A stretch of DNA of 64,000 nucleotides from Achromobacter mucicolens (GTDB lineage: Bacteria; Pseudomonadota; Gammaproteobacteria; Burkholderiales; Burkholderiaceae_B): the NCBI RefSeq assembly GCF_902859725.1, contig NZ_CADIJP010000004.1, forward strand, positions 124,001 to 188,000, written 5' to 3'. A program made the position numbers and the translations under genes. Within the stretch, counting starts at the first letter, position 1, and each line of letters starts with the position of its first letter. The notes under the pieces were generated by a model that worked only from the letters and a program-made list of their open reading frames with translations, was not told where the DNA came from and searched no databases. Shown piece by piece: positions 8,220 through 17,033 of this stretch.

Positions 8220-9242
8220 ATGAAGCTGCTTACACGCCGCAGTGCCCTGCGCCGCCTTTGCGCGGTCCCCGCCCTTGCCGTCGCCGGCACCGGCTTTCCG
8301 CTGATCGCCCGCGCCGCCGATTACTCGCTCAAGTACGGCAACAACCTGCCGGTGACGCATCCGCTGAACATCCGCGCGCAGGAAGCGGCCGAACGCATCC
8401 TCAAGGAAAGCAACGGCCGCGTCGACATCAAGATCTTCCCGAACAACCAGCTTGGCGGCGACACCGACATGCTGGCCCAGGTGCGTTCCGGCGGCATCGA
8501 CTTCTTCACGCCGTCCGCCCTGGTGATTGCCACGCTGGTGCCGGTGGCCGCCATCAACGCGGTCGGCTTCGCGTTCAAGGACTACGACCAGGTCTGGAAT
8601 GCCATGGACGGCGCGCTGGGCGCCCACGTGCGTGCGGCCATCGCGCAGCGCAAGCTCTATGCCTTTGAAAAGATGTGGGACAACGGCTTTCGCCAGACCA
8701 CCAGCAGCAAGGGCCCGGTCAATACCGCCGCCGACATGGACGGCCTGAAGATCCGCGTGCCCGTGAGTTCGCTGCCGATCTCCATGTTCAAGGGCCTGGG
8801 CGCCGCCCCTGCCAGCCTGCAGTTCAGCGAGGTCTATTCGTCGCTGCAGACCAAGGTGGTGGACGCGCAGGAAAACCCGCTGCCGATCATCCAGGTCGCC
8901 AAGCTGTACGAAGTGCAGAAGTACTGCTCGCTGACCAAGCACATCTGGGACGGCTACTGGTTCATCGCCAACGGCCGCATGTGGGAAGGCCTGCCCGCCG
9001 ACCTGAAGACGGTTGTCGCGCGCGGCATCAATGAAGCTGGCCTCGCACAGCGCGAAGACATCAAGAAGCTCAACGCCTCGGTGCAGTCCGACCTGGAATC
9101 CAAGGGCCTGGTGTTCAATCAGCCGTCGGCCGACAGCTTCCGCGAGCAACTGCGCACCGCGGGCTTCTACAAGGAATGGCAGGGCCGCTTCGGCAATGAG
9201 GCCTGGGGCCTCCTGGAGCAGTCCGTCGGCAAGCTGGCCTGA
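8220..9242 (+). CDS. TRAP transporter solute-binding protein (DctP family)
   Basis: A 340-residue periplasmic receptor. The signal peptide begins MKLLTRRSALRRL and ends near ARAADYS; the TRRSAL start suggests possible Tat export. The mature part has DctP features: SNGRVDIKIFPNNQLGGDTD, the segment DGLKIRVPVSSLPISMFKGL carrying the usual carboxylate-binding arginine, and QENPLPIIQVAKLYEVQKY. It should deliver an organic or sugar acid to the fused permease encoded 11 bases downstream. The acid-sugar enzymes that follow suggest the ligand is a sugar acid. A GGAGAC ribosome site precedes the ATG. Control by the divergent LacI protein is likely. Confidence 0.93.
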   Translation: MKLLTRRSALRRLCAVPALAVAGTGFPLIARAADYSLKYGNNLPVTHPLNIRAQEAAERILKESNGRVDIKIFPNNQLGGDTDMLAQVRSGGIDFFTPSALVIATLVPVAAINAVGFAFKDYDQVWNAMDGALGAHVRAAIAQRKLYAFEKMWDNGFRQTTSSKGPVNTAADMDGLKIRVPVSSLPISMFKGLGAAPASLQFSEVYSSLQTKVVDAQENPLPIIQVAKLYEVQKYCSLTKHIWDGYWFIANGRMWEGLPADLKTVVARGINEAGLAQREDIKKLNASVQSDLESKGLVFNQPSADSFREQLRTAGFYKEWQGRFGNEAWGLLEQSVGKLA

Positions 9243-9253
9243 GGTCGAGCGTC

Positions 9254-11134
9254 ATGGCCTCCCTGTCCGCTCCCCACGCCGCGGCGCCCGCGCTGCCGGC
9301 CAATCCCCTGCGCCGGGCGGCCGGCGCGCTCGACACCGTGCTGGGCACCGTGGTCGAACACGTTGCCGCAGCCATCGTGCTGGTCGAGATCATCGTCCTG
9401 TTTGCCGGCGTGGTGTCGCGCTACGTGTTCCATAGCCCGCTCGTCTGGTCCGATGAACTTGCCTCCATCCTGTTCCTCTGGCTGTCCATGCTGGGCGCCG
9501 TCGTGGCCCTGCGGCGCGGCGAACACATGCGCATGACGGCGCTGGTGAACAACGTCAGCCCGGCCCGGCGGGCACAGCTGGAAACCGCGGCGCTGGCGGC
9601 ATCGCTGGCCTTTCTGGTGCTGATCCTGGCGCCCGCCATCGAATATGCGCACGAAGAGCATTTCATCATCACCCCCGCGCTGGAGCTGAGCAACGCCTGG
9701 CGCGCCGCCGCCATTCCGGTCGGCATGGGACTGATGGGCATCATCGCGCTGCTGCGCCTGTTGCGCACGCAGCCGCTGCCGCAGGTTGCGATGGCGCTGG
9801 CCGGCGTGGCCGCCGTCGTCGGCATCTTCTGGATGGCGCAGCCGCTGTTCTCGGGGCTGGGCAAGCTGAACCTGGTGATCTTCTTCGTGGGCATCGTCGC
9901 CGCCACCGTGTTCTCGGGCGTGCCGATCGCGTTCTCCTTCGCGCTGGCCACGTTCTCGTACCTGGCGCTGACCACCAACACGCCGATGGTCGTCATGGTG
10001 GGCCGGCTGGACGAAGGCATGTCGCACCTGATGCTGCTGGCAGTGCCGCTCTTCATCTTCCTGGGTTCCCTCATCGAAATGACGGGCATGGCGCGCGCCA
10101 TGATCCAGTTCCTGGCCAGCCTGCTCGGCCACGTGCGCGGCGGGCTGTCCTACGTGCTGATCGGCGCCATGTACCTGGTGTCCGGCATCTCGGGCTCGAA
10201 GATCGCCGACATGGCGGCCATCGCGCCCGTGCTGTTCCCCGAAATGAAGAAGCGCGGCGCCAAGCCCGGTGACCTGGTCGCCCTGCTGTCGGCGACCGGC
10301 GCGCAGACCGAAACGATTCCGCCGTCCATCGTGCTCATCACCATCGGTTCGGTGACGGGCGTGTCGATTGCCGCGCTGTTCACGGGCGGCCTGCTGCCCG
10401 CCGTGGTGCTGGGCCTGGCCCTGTGCACCGTGGTCTGGTGGCGCTACCGCAAGGAAGACCTGAGCCTTGTGCAGCGCTTCACCTTCAAGGAGATCGGCCG
10501 CTTCTTCATGATCGCGCTGCCCGCAGTGGCCCTGCCCTTCGTGATCCGCGCCGCCGTGGTCGAAGGCGTGGCGACCGCCACCGAGGTCTCCACCATCGGC
10601 ATCGTGTACTCCGCCGTCGTGGGCCTTTTGATCTACCGCTGCTTCGATTGGGCACGCGTCAAGCCCATGCTGATCGAAACCGCGTCCCTGTCCGGCGCCA
10701 TCATGCTGATCGTGGGCTGCGCGACCGCGATGGCGTGGGCGCTGACACAATCCGGTTTCTCGGGCGACCTGGCCAAGCTGATGGCGGGCATGCCCGGCGG
10801 CAGCTACGGCTTCCTGGCGGTGTCCATCGTGGCCTTCATCATCCTGGGCAGCGTGCTGGAAGGCATCCCCGCCATCGTGCTGTTCGGTCCCCTGCTGTTC
10901 CCGATCGCGGTGCAGGCCGGCGTGCACGAGGTCCACTACGCGATGGTCGTGATCTTTGCGATGGGCATTGGACTGTTCGCCCCGCCCTTCGGTGTCGGCT
11001 ACTACGGCGCCTGCGCCATCAGCCGCGTCGATCCCAACGAAGGCATCCGCCCGATCTGGGGCTACATCGGCGCGCTGCTGATCGGCCTGATCGTCGTGGC
11101 CGCCTTCCCCTGGTTCTCCATCGGTTTCCTGTGA
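9254..11134 (+). CDS. Fused TRAP permease, small and large subunits (DctQ-DctM)
   Basis: A 626-residue inner-membrane protein joining the four-helix DctQ part (about residues 30-175, with HSPLVWSDELASILFLWLSM) to the DctM channel part (about 195-626). The DctM part shows GIVAATVFSGVPIAFSFALA, the conserved MSHLMLLAVPLFIFLGSLIE region and FAPPFGVGYYGACAISRVD near the C-terminus. Fusions of this type are common and give Na+ or H+ driven uptake with the DctP receptor. The gene lies in the LacI-linked operon between the receptor and VOC genes, and a GC-rich hairpin follows it. Confidence 0.93.
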   Translation: MASLSAPHAAAPALPANPLRRAAGALDTVLGTVVEHVAAAIVLVEIIVLFAGVVSRYVFHSPLVWSDELASILFLWLSMLGAVVALRRGEHMRMTALVNNVSPARRAQLETAALAASLAFLVLILAPAIEYAHEEHFIITPALELSNAWRAAAIPVGMGLMGIIALLRLLRTQPLPQVAMALAGVAAVVGIFWMAQPLFSGLGKLNLVIFFVGIVAATVFSGVPIAFSFALATFSYLALTTNTPMVVMVGRLDEGMSHLMLLAVPLFIFLGSLIEMTGMARAMIQFLASLLGHVRGGLSYVLIGAMYLVSGISGSKIADMAAIAPVLFPEMKKRGAKPGDLVALLSATGAQTETIPPSIVLITIGSVTGVSIAALFTGGLLPAVVLGLALCTVVWWRYRKEDLSLVQRFTFKEIGRFFMIALPAVALPFVIRAAVVEGVATATEVSTIGIVYSAVVGLLIYRCFDWARVKPMLIETASLSGAIMLIVGCATAMAWALTQSGFSGDLAKLMAGMPGGSYGFLAVSIVAFIILGSVLEGIPAIVLFGPLLFPIAVQAGVHEVHYAMVVIFAMGIGLFAPPFGVGYYGACAISRVDPNEGIRPIWGYIGALLIGLIVVAAFPWFSIGFL

Positions 11135-11139
11135 CGCGA

Positions 11140-11160
11140 CGCGGCCCCTCGCGGGCCGCG
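11140..11160. terminator. Hairpin between TRAP permease and VOC gene
   Basis: CGCGGCCC-CTCGC-GGGCCGCG is a perfect 8-base-pair stem five bases after the permease stop. There is no T-tract, so partial attenuation or protection of the upstream transporter mRNA is more likely than full termination. Confidence 0.45.
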
Positions 11161-11201
11161 CCCTTCCCGTCCCTCAGCCACCCCTTTTAAAAAGATCCAT
11201 C

Positions 11202-11741
11202 ATGAGTCGTTTCCTGGGCGAGATCCGCCAACTCGGTTATGTCGTGCACGACATCGAAGCCGCCATGGACTACTGGAGCAGCAAGCTCGGCGTGGGCCCC
11301 TGGTACTACAACCCCCGCGTGCCGATCGTGAACTATGAGTACGACGGCCAACGGCACGAGCCTCACAATTCCGTCGCCTTGGCCAACTCCGGCTACGTGC
11401 AGGTCGAACTGATCCAAACCCGCAACGACGTGCCTTCCATGTACCGAGACTTCCTGCAGGCCGGCCGCACCGGTCTGCAACACGTCGCCTACTGGACCGA
11501 AAGCTACGACGCCGATCTGGAGCGCCTGCTGGCGCAAGGCTTCAAGCCCAAGATGAGCGGCGAAGTCGGCGAAAAGGGCCGCTTCATCTATTTCGACACC
11601 GAATACCACCCTGGCACCGTCATCGAGCTCTCCGAAGTCGCCGGCCCCAAGGGCCGCCTCTTCGACCTGATCCGCGAAAGCTCGGTCAACTGGGACGGCA
11701 AGGACCCCGTCCGCGCCTTCCCCGATCTGAGCCGCCTCTGA
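11202..11741 (+). CDS. VOC-superfamily (glyoxalase-like) protein
   Basis: A 179-residue protein of the vicinal-oxygen-chelate fold, closest by eye to the Glyoxalase_4 / methylmalonyl-CoA-epimerase-like group. The paired modules start at LGYVVHDIEAAMDYWSSKLG and GLQHVAYWTESYDADLERLL. Possible metal ligands are Glu in VQVELIQ, His in GLQHVAYW and Glu in VIELSEV; the N-terminal His seen in many relatives is replaced by Gly-Tyr. It lies between the TRAP permease and the RuBisCO-like gene, so it may isomerise, epimerise or cleave an intermediate of the same pathway. No precise reaction can be assigned. Confidence 0.85.
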   Translation: MSRFLGEIRQLGYVVHDIEAAMDYWSSKLGVGPWYYNPRVPIVNYEYDGQRHEPHNSVALANSGYVQVELIQTRNDVPSMYRDFLQAGRTGLQHVAYWTESYDADLERLLAQGFKPKMSGEVGEKGRFIYFDTEYHPGTVIELSEVAGPKGRLFDLIRESSVNWDGKDPVRAFPDLSRL

Positions 11742-11766
11742 TACGCCCCTGCCGCACACCGCCACC

Positions 11767-13044
11767 ATGAATTCCCAATCGTTTACCGCCACCTACCTGA
11801 TTGAAACCCCCGTCGACCCCGCCAAGGTCGCGGAAGTCATGGCCGGCGAGCAGTCCTGCGGCACCTTCACGCGCGTTCAGGGCGAAACCGACGAGCTGCG
11901 CGCCCGCGCGCGCGCCCGCATCGAATCCATCGAAACGCTGGAAACGGTCGACGCGCCCAGCCTGCCCAACGCCTATCTGGCGCGCCAGGCGGGCGGCATG
12001 CCCGGCAAATTCCAGCGCGCGCGGATTCGCATCGCGTTCCCCGTCGCCAACGTCGGGGCCAACCTGCCCACGCTGGCGGCCACCGTCGGCGGCAACCTGT
12101 ACGACCTGGGCGAAGTCACCGGCTTGCGGCTCGAAAGCATGGAGCTGCCCGCCAACTACCGCGCCCAGTTCGACCTGCCGCAGGTCGGCATTACCGGCAC
12201 GCGCGCGCTGACCGGCGTGGACAAGGGGCCGCTGGTCGGCACCATCATCAAGCCCAACGTCGGCCTCTCGCCCGAGCAGACCGCGCATCTGGTGGCCCAG
12301 CTTTGCGCGGCTGGCGTGGACTTCATCAAGGACGACGAGGTGTGCGCCAACCCGGCCCACGCCCCGCTCGCCCAACGCGTCGCCGCAGTCATGGCCGTGG
12401 TGCGCGCGCACCGCGAACGCACCGGCCGCAATGTGATGGTCGCCTTCAATATCAGCGACGAAACCGACGCCATGCGCCGCCATGCCGACTTGATCGAACG
12501 CGAAGGCGGCACCTGCGTCATGGCCAGCCTGAACTGGTGCGGCTACTCGGCCATCCAGACCCTGCGCCGCAGCACGCCGCTGGCGCTGCACGGCCACCGC
12601 AATGGTTTTGGCGCACTGTCGCGCCACCCGCTGCTGGGCATCGGCTTTCAGGCCTACCAGACGCTGTGGCGGCTGGCGGGCGTGGATCACATGCACGTGC
12701 ATGGGTTGCAAGGCAAGTTCTCGCAGGAAGACAGCGAGGTCGTCGACTCGGCCCGCGACTGCCTGGCATCGCTGACGCCGGGCATCGACGACGCCGTCAT
12801 GCCCGCCTTCTCGTCGGGTCAATGGGCTGGCACCGTGCCCGCCACCTGGGCCGCCGTGCGCAGCGACGACCTGCTCTTCATGTCGGGCGGCGGCATCCTG
12901 GCCCACCCCGACGGCCCCGCCGCCGGCGTGCAAAGCATCCGCCAGGCCTGGCACGCCGTGCGCGACAACCAGACCTTGCAAGACTACGCCCGCAACGCGC
13001 CGGAGCTGCAGCGCGCGCTGGAATTTTTTGGAAGCCGCGCATGA
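11767..13044 (+). CDS. RuBisCO-like protein (form IV large-subunit family)
   Basis: A 425-residue RuBisCO-superfamily protein. Spinach active-site residues map as K175 to K162 (IIKPNVG), K201/D203/E204 to K188/D190/E191 (DFIKDDE), H294 to H277 (LHGHRNG), H327 to H310, K334 to K317 (GLQGKF), S379 to S350, and the phosphate-loop GGG to 374-376. K177 is replaced by N164 and G381 by Q352, so true carboxylation is unlikely, but the carbamylated-lysine metal site appears intact. RuBisCO-like proteins paired with DUF1537 kinases act in apionate-type acid-sugar catabolism as decarboxylases or transcarboxylase/hydrolases on 3-oxo acid phosphates. It overlaps the kinase gene by ATGA. Confidence 0.92.
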   Translation: MNSQSFTATYLIETPVDPAKVAEVMAGEQSCGTFTRVQGETDELRARARARIESIETLETVDAPSLPNAYLARQAGGMPGKFQRARIRIAFPVANVGANLPTLAATVGGNLYDLGEVTGLRLESMELPANYRAQFDLPQVGITGTRALTGVDKGPLVGTIIKPNVGLSPEQTAHLVAQLCAAGVDFIKDDEVCANPAHAPLAQRVAAVMAVVRAHRERTGRNVMVAFNISDETDAMRRHADLIEREGGTCVMASLNWCGYSAIQTLRRSTPLALHGHRNGFGALSRHPLLGIGFQAYQTLWRLAGVDHMHVHGLQGKFSQEDSEVVDSARDCLASLTPGIDDAVMPAFSSGQWAGTVPATWAAVRSDDLLFMSGGGILAHPDGPAAGVQSIRQAWHAVRDNQTLQDYARNAPELQRALEFFGSRA

Positions 13045-14420
13045 ATGGCGGCACCGCGCCGCAGGTTTGCTGGTATGGCGACGACTTCACCGGCGCCACC
13101 GACACGTTGGCCGAGGTCGCTCGCGCCGGGCTGCGCAGCCTGCTTTTTTTGAGTGTGCCTTCTTCCGCGCAACTGGAACGTGCCGGGCCGTTGGATGCCA
13201 TCGGCATCGCGGGCGCGGCGCGTGGCATGACGCCTGCGGAGATGACGGACGAGCTGCGCGCGGTCGGTGCATTCATGGCAGGCACCGGCGCGCGCGTGCT
13301 GCACTACAAGTGCTGTTCCACCTTTGACAGCGCGCCGCATGTCGGCAGCATTGGGGTGGCGGTGCGCGAATTGCGTCGGCATTTTGCGAATCCCATCGTG
13401 CCGATCGTGGGTGGGCAGCCCAGCATCGGCCGTTATTGCAGTTTTGGAAACCTATTCGCGCGCGCGGGTTCAGCGCCCGAGATTCATCGCATTGACCGCC
13501 ATCCCGTGATGAGCGTGCATCCCGTGACGCCCATGCACGAGGCGGATCTGCGGTTGCACCTGGAGGCCCAGGGTTTGGCGGGCATCCGCTCGGTGCCGCA
13601 CACGGCCTACCCCTCGGCCGTGGAACCGGGTGCGAAGACGGGTGCAGCCTCGGCTGAGGACACCGCCGCGCACTCGGCCGCGCTTGATGCCTGGATCGAT
13701 CAGGTCATTGGAAACACTGACGGTCCGCTGCTGCTGGATCTGGTGGACGAATCGCAGCTCCCCGTCATCGGCCGTTTGATTCAACGCGCCGCTTCCCGCG
13801 CCCCCCTCTTGGCCGTCGGCCCCAGCAGCGTGCAACAGGCGCTGGCCCGCGCTCGGCCCGCGGGGCACTCGGGGGCCGCACCGGCGACGCCACTCGGCCC
13901 TGCAAATGGCCCGGTGCTGGTCGTCGCGGGCAGCCTGTCGCCCGTCACCGCCCGGCAGATCGCCGCATGCGAAACCTATACGCGCCAAGCTCTGCGAGTC
14001 GAACGGTTGCTGGCGGATGACGACTACGCCGCGCAACAGGTCGCGTTGGCCGCTGCCACACTGGCCCAGGGCCACAACGTGCTGGTGCATACCGACAAGC
14101 CTGCCGGCGCCGTCAACGCAGACCAGACCGCCGCCACCGCCCGCGCCACCGCCAGGCTGGTTGCTGACATCGTGCGCGCCAGCGCGTACGCTGGCCATCG
14201 GCTGAACCGAATCGGAATCGCCGGCGGCGACACCTCCAGTCAAGCCACGCTTGCGCTCGGACTGTGGGGATTGGCGTTTCGCTGCGTCCTGGCGCCGGGC
14301 GTGACCGTCAGCGTTGCACGCAGCGACGATCCGGTAACGGACGGGGTGGAGCTGATGCTCAAGGGCGGGCAGATGGGTGGGGATCGGCTGTTTGACGAGT
14401 TGATTGCCGGCAAGGTCTGA
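13041..14420 (+). CDS. Four-carbon acid-sugar kinase family protein (DUF1537)
   Basis: A 459-residue kinase. The N-terminal domain has the substrate-site signature CWYGDDFTGATD (Asp14, Asp15), and the C-terminal nucleotide domain has GIAGGDTSSQATLAL and LKGGQMGGDRLFDELI. DUF1537 proteins phosphorylate threonate, erythronate, 2-oxo-tetronate or 3-oxo-isoapionate. The ATG overlaps the RuBisCO-like stop by four bases, and a longer open frame reaching back to 12303 is an artefact inside that gene. The likely order is uptake, then phosphorylation here, then decarboxylation or C-C cleavage by the RuBisCO-like protein. The exact substrate is unknown. Confidence 0.92.
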   Translation: MNGGTAPQVCWYGDDFTGATDTLAEVARAGLRSLLFLSVPSSAQLERAGPLDAIGIAGAARGMTPAEMTDELRAVGAFMAGTGARVLHYKCCSTFDSAPHVGSIGVAVRELRRHFANPIVPIVGGQPSIGRYCSFGNLFARAGSAPEIHRIDRHPVMSVHPVTPMHEADLRLHLEAQGLAGIRSVPHTAYPSAVEPGAKTGAASAEDTAAHSAALDAWIDQVIGNTDGPLLLDLVDESQLPVIGRLIQRAASRAPLLAVGPSSVQQALARARPAGHSGAAPATPLGPANGPVLVVAGSLSPVTARQIAACETYTRQALRVERLLADDDYAAQQVALAAATLAQGHNVLVHTDKPAGAVNADQTAATARATARLVADIVRASAYAGHRLNRIGIAGGDTSSQATLALGLWGLAFRCVLAPGVTVSVARSDDPVTDGVELMLKGGQMGGDRLFDELIAGKV

Positions 14421-14454
14421 CGGCCGCCGCAGGCGTTCTGACGTGCCGAACGGG

Positions 14455-16833
14455 CTAGCGACCATGCCAGTACCGTCTCGCACGTTCGCGGTGCCCCCAC
14501 ACCTCCAACGCATCCGGCCGCGACGCCGCCATCACGGCGCCGTCCTGGTCGCTACGCCAGAAGCTGGCGCCCGCCCGGCTCCAACGCAGCTCCACCGCCC
14601 GTGCCGGGTGGCGGAACCGGTTCAGGTGCCCAGCCTGCGCAATGGCATGGACGGCCTGCGTCGCGTTCACCAGGTCATGCCCCGACGACGACCCTGACCC
14701 ATGATGCGGCGCCAGCACGACATCGGCACTGGCAAGCCCCTGCGCCACCATGTCCCGCTCCTGCGCAACGCCTACGTCCCCTGTCAGCAACAGGGAATGG
14801 CTTGCCCCCTCCACGCGCAGCACGCAACTGTCGGCATTGCGGTCATCCACCTTCGCGCTGCGTTCTGACGGAACCGGATGCAGGAAGGTGAACACCACCC
14901 CGTCCGCTTCCCATGCCAGTCCACGTTCGCACCGCGCCATCGTATCGGGCAACACCGGTTCGGCATTGCCGACGTCGGGCCACATGTTTGCGTCGCGCCG
15001 TAGATAGGCGGGCAAATCGAAGGATGTATAACTTCGCCCCACTGGCACCGCCCCCAGCACCGCGCGCGTGCCGCCGACATGATCCATATCTGCGTGCGAC
15101 AGCACCAGCACATCCAGCCGTCCGATCCCCCGCGCTTGCAGAAATGGCGCGACGACCCGTTCGCCCGCATCGCTGCCGCCGTAGCTGCGCGGGCCCGCGT
15201 CAAACAACAACGACTGAGTCGCAGTTTCCACCAGGATGGCGCTGCCCTGCCCCACGTCCATCGCGCTCATGCGCCAGTGGCCCGGTTCGGGCTTGTCGGG
15301 CCGCCAGAACAGCAACGGCAGCATGCAGAACCAACCAAGGTGCCGTCCTGGCCAGCCTTTGGCCTGCAGGGCCCAGATCATGCCCGCCACCGCCAGCAGC
15401 AGCCAGGGCCAGCCGGCCGCGGCAACCGGCACGCTCGACCAGCTTGCATTGCCAACCCAGGCAACCGGCGTCATGGTCAGGTCGAACGCGGCCAGCCCGG
15501 CTTGCCCGGCCAATGCCGCCAGCGCCTCGGCGCCGGGCACGGACGACAGTGCCGCGCATAGCAACGCCAGCGGCGTCACGATGAACGTCACCGACGGAAT
15601 GGCGACGGCATTGGCAAAGGGCGAACCCAGCGACACCTGGTGCACCAGAAAGGCCAGCAGCGGCATCAGCCCTATCGTGACCATCAGCTGCACGTGCGCG
15701 GCCTGCCGTAGCCGGGCCGCGCATCGCGCGCGCCAGCTGGCGTCCACATCAATCGGCGCGGCCGCGATACGCAACAACACCGCCACCGCGCCGAACGACA
15801 ACCAGAAGCCAGCGGACATCGGGGCCCACGGGTCCAGCGCCACCACGGCGGCCGCCGCGCAGGCCAGGACCCGATCACCCGACACGGGCAGCCGCGACAA
15901 CGCCGCCCCCAACACCACCAGCAGCATGAAAAACGTGCGGCGCGCGGGCACGCCCCAGCCCGCCAGCAGGCAATACAGCAACGCGACCACCGCCGCTACC
16001 GCCCCGCCGGCAACGCGCGCAGGGATCCGCTCGGCAAGTCCCACGCCCCGCCACCGCACGCGCCGCCAAAGCGAAGACGCCAGCAACCCAGCGATACCGG
16101 CAATCGATGTCACGTGCATGCCGCTGATCGACACCAGATGCGTGATGCCGCTGCGGTTGAAGATCCGCCAGTCGTCGCGCGCCACGCCGGCCTGATCCCC
16201 AATCGCCAACGCAATCAGCACCGGCGCGTAACGATGCTCGCCCAACGCCGCGCGCATGCCCTCGCGCACGAGATGCCGGGCGCGTTCGATGGCAATGCCG
16301 GGCGTGGCCCACGGCCGGTCGTCCATCAGGACGGGCTGCCCGCGCACGGTTCCCGTGGCGCGGATGCCGTTGGCAAACATGCGCCCCTCCACATCCGGCC
16401 CCGCGGGGTTGAGCAGACCGTGCGGCCGCCTCAGCACCAGCGCCATTCGCCACACTTGCCCGGGCAGCACCTGCGGCACGGCCTGGTTGGACCCCGCACC
16501 CGCCTGCCAGGTGACCTGGACGTGCGAGGGAATGCCGGGACGAGCGGGCGGCATCACCTCGGCCAGGAAGCGCTGGCGCTTCGCGTCGCCATCGGGCAAT
16601 GCGGCCACGCGCAGCACCAGCCGCGACACCTGATCCTGATGCGCGTCGGCAAGCCCATCGTCCAACCGTTGCTGCGCTTGCAGCGCTGCATTCAGGAAGC
16701 CGGCCGAAAGTCCCAACGCCAGCGCCGCCAGAACCCGCCATCGAGAATTCCCGACGCGAACCCACACGGCGGACACAGCGCCCCCGGCCACCGCTAGCCA
16801 CAGCCCAATCGAACCCGGCAGAGACGGCAGCAT
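14455..16833 (-). CDS. comEC: ComEC/Rec2-family DNA uptake channel
   Basis: An inner-membrane protein that passes single-stranded DNA into the cytoplasm during transformation. It contains the N-terminal ComEC domain, the multi-helix competence domain (ITHLVSISGMHVTSIAGIAG, then FFMLLVVLGAALSRLPVSGD) and a C-terminal metallo-beta-lactamase-like domain with LSHADMDHVGG and LAPHHGS. The start is unclear. ATG 16833 gives 792 residues but splits the first hydrophobic segment (RSFCIAFVAGSGLVQMLPS), which continues upstream in frame. The next usable starts are GTG 16992 and TTG 17010. It converges with the kinase gene and is divergent from a LysR gene. Other competence genes are not in the window. 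Confidence 0.9.
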   Translation of the reverse strand: MLPSLPGSIGLWLAVAGGAVSAVWVRVGNSRWRVLAALALGLSAGFLNAALQAQQRLDDGLADAHQDQVSRLVLRVAALPDGDAKRQRFLAEVMPPARPGIPSHVQVTWQAGAGSNQAVPQVLPGQVWRMALVLRRPHGLLNPAGPDVEGRMFANGIRATGTVRGQPVLMDDRPWATPGIAIERARHLVREGMRAALGEHRYAPVLIALAIGDQAGVARDDWRIFNRSGITHLVSISGMHVTSIAGIAGLLASSLWRRVRWRGVGLAERIPARVAGGAVAAVVALLYCLLAGWGVPARRTFFMLLVVLGAALSRLPVSGDRVLACAAAAVVALDPWAPMSAGFWLSFGAVAVLLRIAAAPIDVDASWRARCAARLRQAAHVQLMVTIGLMPLLAFLVHQVSLGSPFANAVAIPSVTFIVTPLALLCAALSSVPGAEALAALAGQAGLAAFDLTMTPVAWVGNASWSSVPVAAAGWPWLLLAVAGMIWALQAKGWPGRHLGWFCMLPLLFWRPDKPEPGHWRMSAMDVGQGSAILVETATQSLLFDAGPRSYGGSDAGERVVAPFLQARGIGRLDVLVLSHADMDHVGGTRAVLGAVPVGRSYTSFDLPAYLRRDANMWPDVGNAEPVLPDTMARCERGLAWEADGVVFTFLHPVPSERSAKVDDRNADSCVLRVEGASHSLLLTGDVGVAQERDMVAQGLASADVVLAPHHGSGSSSGHDLVNATQAVHAIAQAGHLNRFRHPARAVELRWSRAGASFWRSDQDGAVMAASRPDALEVWGHRERARRYWHGR

Positions 16834-17033
16834 CTGCACCAGCCCCGAGCCCGCGACAAACGCAATACAGAACGAGCGGCCCGCGATGGCTTTCTCCGCA
16901 AAAAAGAGAAAGCGTAGGTCTTGGCCGGACGGGTCACATGAGCAAGTGAACGAATCGATCCACCTCGGCCAGCCGTCACCTTCCGGGCGCACGCAGTACA
17001 GTAGCGCCAACCTACTCTCACGCCCCGCTTCCC

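Noticed and set aside
9167-10936. 589-codon minus-strand frame opposite the TRAP genes
   Set aside because: Extremely His/Gln/Asp-rich shadow of the TRAP receptor and permease; no domain pattern.
12303-13040. N-terminal extension of the DUF1537 kinase
   Set aside because: The frame is open by chance inside the RuBisCO-like gene; kinase similarity begins at ATG 13041, which overlaps the upstream stop.
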